The translations under genes and the position numbers were made by a program. 64,000 bases of DNA. It comes from UBA1858 sp964636225. Lineage in GTDB: Bacteria > Pseudomonadota > Gammaproteobacteria > UBA4575. The stretch lies in NCBI GenBank assembly GCA_964636225.1, contig CAZWQM010000008.1, forward strand, positions 1-64,000. The letters run 5' to 3'. Within the stretch, counting starts at the first letter, position 1. Every line of letters begins with the position of its first letter. This document shows positions 60,217 through 64,000 of this stretch, piece after piece. The notes under the pieces are model-generated. The model saw nothing but the letters and a program-made list of their open reading frames with translations, was not told where the DNA came from and did no database searches.

Positions 60217-61203
60217 GTGATTTTAGGCGCGATTCTACTGGCCTTTGTTTTATCACTCTCCTCTATTCAGCCGGGTGAAGACTACTGGGTTAAGTTATCC
60301 ATGATTTCGCTCTTTATAGTTTGGATCGCTTTTGGCAACATTTTAGTGCTGTGTGTAAGCCGCAGATTTTTACACCACCTCACACCCATTGCCTCGGCTT
60401 TCTCCTGTTATGGATTAAGTTTGTTGGTCACTCTGGTGGTATCCATTCTGGCAGTGGTCACCACACCGCAGGAAACCAACTTACTAATGCAAGGGGATTC
60501 TCTATTGCTGAACGGTTTTTTGCTTAGAAATATTGCCATCAGCGCTATCGTCAGTGCGGTGGCCTTGCGTTATTTCTATGTGCAGCATCAGTCGAAATCA
60601 AATATCCAAACCGAAGCCCGCTCAAGAATTCAGGCTCTGCAGGCAAGGATTCGCCCCCATTTTCTATTTAATAGTATGAACACTATCGCCAGCCTGACGC
60701 AGACAGATCCGGTCAAGGCGGAAAAAGCGGTGCTAGACCTGGCCGATCTATTTCGCGCTTCTTTGGGACATCAGGATAAAGTAACCCTGCGTGAAGAGCT
60801 GGATTTTACCAAGCGATACATAAATATAGAGGAACTTCGGCTGGGAGACCGTCTAAAAGTGGAATTACACTTGCAAGATAGCCTGAGTTTAAGCACACTC
60901 ATACCCGCACTAATCTTGCAACCTTTGGTAGAAAATGCGATATACCATGGTGTAGAGCCGTTGACCGATGGGGGGACTGTCCGAATTGAGATCGAGAGTA
61001 ACGCTCATGAACTAGAGCTTACTATGACGAATCCAAAACCGGTGGAACGTGATCTTCTTCGATCAGGCAATAAAATGGCGCAGGATAACATTCGCCAGCG
61101 ACTGCAACTTGCCTATGGAGACCAGTCCCGAATGAAAATTAGAGAGTCCGATGAAAACTATTCCGTGAGTTTTCATATCCCTATCGAAGCACCCGCTAAA
61201 TAA
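60217..61203 (+). CDS. algZ: LytS/AlgZ-type sensor histidine kinase (start region probably disrupted)
   Basis: 328 residues from a GTG at 60217. Four N-terminal membrane helices (about 1-20, 26-46, 56-78, 98-117) are followed by the His_kinase block RPHFLFNSMNTIASL, whose His is the phospho-acceptor, and a short HATPase domain (LILQPLVENAIYHGVEP). The same frame extends upstream without stop as LGFLPDFCDARVIFLVILG, the normal AlgZ N terminus, but has no ATG. An ATG at 60120 (MAQTPSK) would join it if the A7 run 60138-60144 had six A. So the true start is probably 60120 with a one-base indel. It pairs with algR 40 bp downstream. Confidence 0.87.
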   Translation: MILGAILLAFVLSLSSIQPGEDYWVKLSMISLFIVWIAFGNILVLCVSRRFLHHLTPIASAFSCYGLSLLVTLVVSILAVVTTPQETNLLMQGDSLLLNGFLLRNIAISAIVSAVALRYFYVQHQSKSNIQTEARSRIQALQARIRPHFLFNSMNTIASLTQTDPVKAEKAVLDLADLFRASLGHQDKVTLREELDFTKRYINIEELRLGDRLKVELHLQDSLSLSTLIPALILQPLVENAIYHGVEPLTDGGTVRIEIESNAHELELTMTNPKPVERDLLRSGNKMAQDNIRQRLQLAYGDQSRMKIRESDENYSVSFHIPIEAPAK

Positions 61204-61243
61204 GAGCGTAAAACATAAGAATTCATAATAAGAGGCGTAAAAA

Positions 61244-61975
61244 ATGAAAGTTTTAATTGTGGATGATGAAGCACCAGCACGGGACCGATTAATTCATATG
61301 GTTTCTTCCATAGATGCCATGGAAACCAGCGGGCAAGCCTCCAACGGTCTTGAAGCCGTGCGCATGGTGCAGGACTTCCACCCGGACGTTGTATTAATGG
61401 ATATCCGTATGCCGGGCATGGATGGTCTGGAAGCGGCGCGCCATTTGAGCGAAATGGATGAACCTCCTGCCATCATCCTCACCACTGCTTACAGCGAGCA
61501 CGCATTGGAAGCCTATGATGCAAATGCGGTGGATTATCTGGTTAAACCCATTCGCCAGGAAAAACTGGAAAAATCACTTACTAAAGCGCGCAAGTTGACC
61601 AAAGCACAGATTGCGGCACTCAACAATGAAACCAATAATACTCGCCGCAGCCATATTTGCGCACGAATTCGTGGCAATCTGGAGCTGATTCCGGTAGACG
61701 AAATTGTGTACTTTCAGGCAGATCAAAAATACATTACCGTTCGCCATCTGGGTGGAGAGGTGCTGATTGAAGATGCACTCAAGAATCTGGAAACTGAGTT
61801 TGAAGACCGCCTGATTCGTATTCATCGTAACGCGCTGGTGAGCACTAACTACATCACGGGCATGGAAAAGAACATTGATGGTCGCTTCGTGGTTAGCTTT
61901 AAGGAAATTAACGACAAACTGGAAATAAGCCGTCGACATGTCGCGGAATTACGCAAATTCCTGAAATTTAGATAA
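61244..61975 (+). CDS. algR: LytTR response regulator AlgR
   Basis: 243 residues: an N-terminal receiver (1-120) with the acidic pair DDEAPARDRL, the phospho-accepting Asp in VVLMDIRMPGMDGLEA (about 54), Thr in ILTTAYS and Lys in VDYLVKPIRQ; and a C-terminal LytTR DNA-binding domain (about 140-243, IPVDEIVYFQADQKYITVRH, IRIHRNALVS). AlgR controls alginate, twitching and virulence in Pseudomonas; here the regulon is unknown. An AGAGG site precedes the ATG. hemC follows on the same strand. Confidence 0.94.
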   Translation: MKVLIVDDEAPARDRLIHMVSSIDAMETSGQASNGLEAVRMVQDFHPDVVLMDIRMPGMDGLEAARHLSEMDEPPAIILTTAYSEHALEAYDANAVDYLVKPIRQEKLEKSLTKARKLTKAQIAALNNETNNTRRSHICARIRGNLELIPVDEIVYFQADQKYITVRHLGGEVLIEDALKNLETEFEDRLIRIHRNALVSTNYITGMEKNIDGRFVVSFKEINDKLEISRRHVAELRKFLKFR

Positions 61976-62009
61976 GCAAAAACAGACGTACCCACTACGT
62001 ATCTGAATA

Positions 62010-62933
62010 ATGTCACGCATTCGAATAGCAACGCGTGAGAGTCAGCTCGCCTTATGGCAAGCCAATGAGGTCTCTCGTTTACTATCTGTATACCACCCGC
62101 AAATTGAAGTCGAAATTATCGGCATGACCACTGAGGGTGATCGTTTTTTACAAGCCTCTCTGGCAGCCGCCGGTGGCAAAGGATTGTTCGTCAAAGAGCT
62201 TGAACAATGTCTGCTGGACAACAAGGCTGATATTGCCGTGCACTCGATGAAAGACGTGCCTTATGAATTACCTCAATCATTACAGATACAAGCCATATTG
62301 AAACGTGAGGATCCACGTGATGCATTTGTTTCCAATCAATATCGCAATTTAAGTGAATTGCCGGAGAATGCAGTGGTCGGGACCTCCAGCACGCGCCGCG
62401 AATGTCAGATTCGTGCACAGCGTCCGGATCTGAATATTCAGCCGCTTAGAGGCAACGTCAATACGCGATTGAAAAAACTGGATGATGGCCAGTACGATGC
62501 CATCATACTGGCCAGCGCAGGCCTAAAGCGTCTCGGTTTTGCCGAACGTATTGCCGATTTAATTGAAACCGAAGTCAGTCTGCCAGCCATAGGACAAGGT
62601 GCAATTGGTATCGAATGTCGGGACAATGATGTCGTCACGCACGAGCTTCTTGCTCCTCTACATCACAAACCAACTTCTCTGGCAGTCATGGCTGAACGCG
62701 GAGTCAGTACTGCCCTTTCGGCAAATTGTCATTTACCCATTGCGGCCCATGCCACACTATCCGCAGATTCGCTGACATTAAATGCACTGGTCGGCCTACC
62801 CGATGGCAGCCAAATCATTCGAGCCTGCGCTTCGGGTCAAGCCGCGGAAATTCACCAGATCGTCCAGCAGTTAATCAACGAGCTGATGCAACTGGGTGCT
62901 GCCGAACTGGTAGATTCTTTACGCGAGGAGTAA
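62010..62933 (+). CDS. hemC: Porphobilinogen deaminase (hydroxymethylbilane synthase)
   Basis: 307 residues, polymerising four porphobilinogens into hydroxymethylbilane. Typical start IRIATRESQLALWQANEV; GLFVKELEQCLLDN; AVHSMKDVPYELP with the catalytic Asp; VGTSSTRRECQIRAQRPDL with substrate-binding Arg residues; and the dipyrromethane-cofactor Cys in SANCHLPIAAHA (about 235). Second gene after algZR, 34 bp from algR, the order known from Pseudomonas. Confidence 0.97.
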   Translation: MSRIRIATRESQLALWQANEVSRLLSVYHPQIEVEIIGMTTEGDRFLQASLAAAGGKGLFVKELEQCLLDNKADIAVHSMKDVPYELPQSLQIQAILKREDPRDAFVSNQYRNLSELPENAVVGTSSTRRECQIRAQRPDLNIQPLRGNVNTRLKKLDDGQYDAIILASAGLKRLGFAERIADLIETEVSLPAIGQGAIGIECRDNDVVTHELLAPLHHKPTSLAVMAERGVSTALSANCHLPIAAHATLSADSLTLNALVGLPDGSQIIRACASGQAAEIHQIVQQLINELMQLGAAELVDSLREE

Positions 62934-62939
62934 GTACGG

Positions 62940-63737
62940 GTGGAGAAGGCGCAGCCCTTGCAAAATATTTCGATTGTTGTGACCCGTCCACATCCTCAAA
63001 GTATAAATCTCTGTGCTGAATTGGAAGCGCTGGGCGCAAAAGCCATCTCATTTCCCTGTATGGAGATTGGCGCATTTTCTTCTTTCAACAGTGATGAAAT
63101 TTATCAGCTACTGCCGCAGTTTGATCTGATCATCTTTATAAGCACCAATGCTGTTCAATTTGGTCTTGAGGCATTCCCTGATTTTGCAAAGCAGCTTCGT
63201 TCAAAATGCAAAATTGCTGCTGTGGGTGCTGCCACCGCCCAGACTTTGCAAAATCATGGTTTTGACCACATTGTCAGGCCCGCAGATAAATTTGATAGCG
63301 AATCTTTGCTCGCTTTGCCTGAGCTACAACAATTGAGACAAAAGTCCGTGTTGATCATCAAAGGTTTATCCGGGCGTGACATGTTGCATAAAACGCTACG
63401 ATCATACGGTGCTAATGTGCATTCAATTGATGTTTATCAACGAACCTTACCTAAAATTGTCGATTTGTCCGTACTAAACGGTAAAATTGATCTACTATTA
63501 TTAACCAGCGGCGAATCAGCCAAAAATTTTCGGATACTTACTTCGGAATCAACACAAAACTCATTTTTAGAATGTCAAACAGTCGTTGGGCATGCGCGAA
63601 TTGCGGAAAAAGTATCATCTCTTGGCTTCAGAAAATTGCCTATAATAGCCGCGACCCCATCTGACGCAGACATGCTGACTGCAATTCTCGAATGGGCAAG
63701 CTGCGGTATTGACACGACCCATAGCAGGAAAAATTGA
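62940..63737 (+). CDS. hemD: Uroporphyrinogen-III synthase
   Basis: 265 residues, closing hydroxymethylbilane with ring-D inversion. The family is poorly conserved; recognised here by IVVTRPHPQSINLCAELEALGA, DLIIFISTNAVQFGLEA, IAAVGAATAQTLQNHGF, VLIIKGLSGRDMLHKTL and DLLLLTSGESAKNF. The start is a GTG at 62940 with GAGGAG upstream, 6 bp after the hemC stop. Confidence 0.95.
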   Translation: MEKAQPLQNISIVVTRPHPQSINLCAELEALGAKAISFPCMEIGAFSSFNSDEIYQLLPQFDLIIFISTNAVQFGLEAFPDFAKQLRSKCKIAAVGAATAQTLQNHGFDHIVRPADKFDSESLLALPELQQLRQKSVLIIKGLSGRDMLHKTLRSYGANVHSIDVYQRTLPKIVDLSVLNGKIDLLLLTSGESAKNFRILTSESTQNSFLECQTVVGHARIAEKVSSLGFRKLPIIAATPSDADMLTAILEWASCGIDTTHSRKN

Positions 63738-63750
63738 ATGGAGAATAATA

Positions 63751-64000
63751 ATGAACACTAAGGGTGATACGGAACCCAAAACAACCAAGCCTCCGGCCAA
63801 ACCTGAGGCTAATTCCAACAAGCAAAAATCTGGCAATGCTTTGCTGGGATTGTTTGTCTTTCTGACTTTTTTATTGGCGGTTGCGGGAATCGGAGCGGGA
63901 TACTACGTGTGGCAACAGACGCAGCTGCAGTTACAGGCCACTAAAGCAGAATTCAAGGCACTTAAACACGAATTAAGCATCGTGGATGAAAATCCCCGAA
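63751..64000 (+). CDS. hemX: HemX-like membrane protein, 5' part (runs off window)
   Basis: The first 83 residues are in the window. A Lys/Pro-rich cytoplasmic N terminus (KTTKPPAKPEANSNKQK) leads to one membrane helix (about 31-52, LGLFVFLTFLLAVAGIGAGYY) and the start of a coiled coil (QQTQLQLQATKAEFKALKHEL). Position right after hemD and this layout identify HemX, often annotated as a uroporphyrinogen C-methyltransferase although it lacks the enzyme fold. The ATG at 63751 is chosen: GGAG lies at 63740-63743, and an ATG at 63738 meets a stop after seven codons. Confidence 0.88.
   Translation, partial: MNTKGDTEPKTTKPPAKPEANSNKQKSGNALLGLFVFLTFLLAVAGIGAGYYVWQQTQLQLQATKAEFKALKHELSIVDENPR

Overview
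This window is 64 kb of ordinary-looking bacterial chromosome. The gene content and gene order point to a free-living gammaproteobacterium outside the Enterobacterales. Informative blocks are argH facing algZ-algR-hemC-hemD-hemX, lptM-lysA-dapF-DUF484-xerC, hslV-hslU-DUF971-ubiE-ubiJ-ubiB, priA-argS-SPOR protein, and torF-glnK-amtB beside ubiK and comM. These resemble pseudomonad and related layouts. Base composition is moderately AT-rich. I see no insertion sequence, prophage, CRISPR array or rRNA operon. The only RNA gene recognised is a tRNA-Phe cut by the left edge.

Layout. 0-9.2 kb: tRNA-Phe, an iron-trafficking/DNA-repair cluster (yggX, mutY), an AsmA protein, moaC/moaD, a DegP/DegQ protease, a CbpA-type co-chaperone, a small heat-shock protein with a sigma-32-like promoter, a short asparaginase-fold protein and yicC. 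9.2-16.2 kb: rph-rdgB-hemW, an AT-rich intergenic region with four DnaA boxes, rpmE, an M48 lipoprotein protease, a stand-alone 5'-3' exonuclease and hemH. 16.3-26.8 kb: an HNH protein, an ECF sigma/membrane protein/DUF3106 operon, a second DnaA-box cluster, priA, argS, a SPOR protein, nadA, several unrecognised genes and ycgL. 26.8-33 kb: a membrane protein with a frame break, speA/speE, and the ammonium operon torF-glnK-amtB. 33-41.6 kb: ubiK, a frame-broken comM, cytochromes c5 and c4, a DsbA-like protein, engB and polA. 41.7-48 kb: a LOG-family enzyme, a complete TRAP transporter (Q, M and P parts) with a small extra membrane protein, and uvrD. 48-60 kb: ubiquinone genes, HslVU, XerC and lysine/diaminopimelate genes. 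60-64 kb: the LytS/LytTR pair AlgZ/AlgR and the haem genes hemC-hemD-hemX.

How the genes work together. Tetrapyrrole metabolism recurs (hemC, hemD, hemX, hemH, hemW), alongside c-type cytochromes and ubiquinone synthesis (ubiE, ubiJ, ubiB, ubiK), so respiration is a strong theme. Nitrogen control is visible as an operon of porin, PII protein and ammonium channel behind a GG-N10-GC sigma-54-type promoter.

The most unusual features are regulatory. Two intergenic regions 6.5 kb apart, upstream of rpmE and priA, carry the same three-box DnaA module with identical spacing plus a lone box about 170 bp upstream. Two overlapping NtrC-like boxes lie upstream of nadA with no sigma-54 promoter that I can see. 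Four genes (comM, the DUF3106 gene, the 27 kb membrane protein and algZ) are each disrupted by what looks like a single-base change in a short homopolymer. That pattern fits residual sequencing or assembly indels at least as well as true gene decay.
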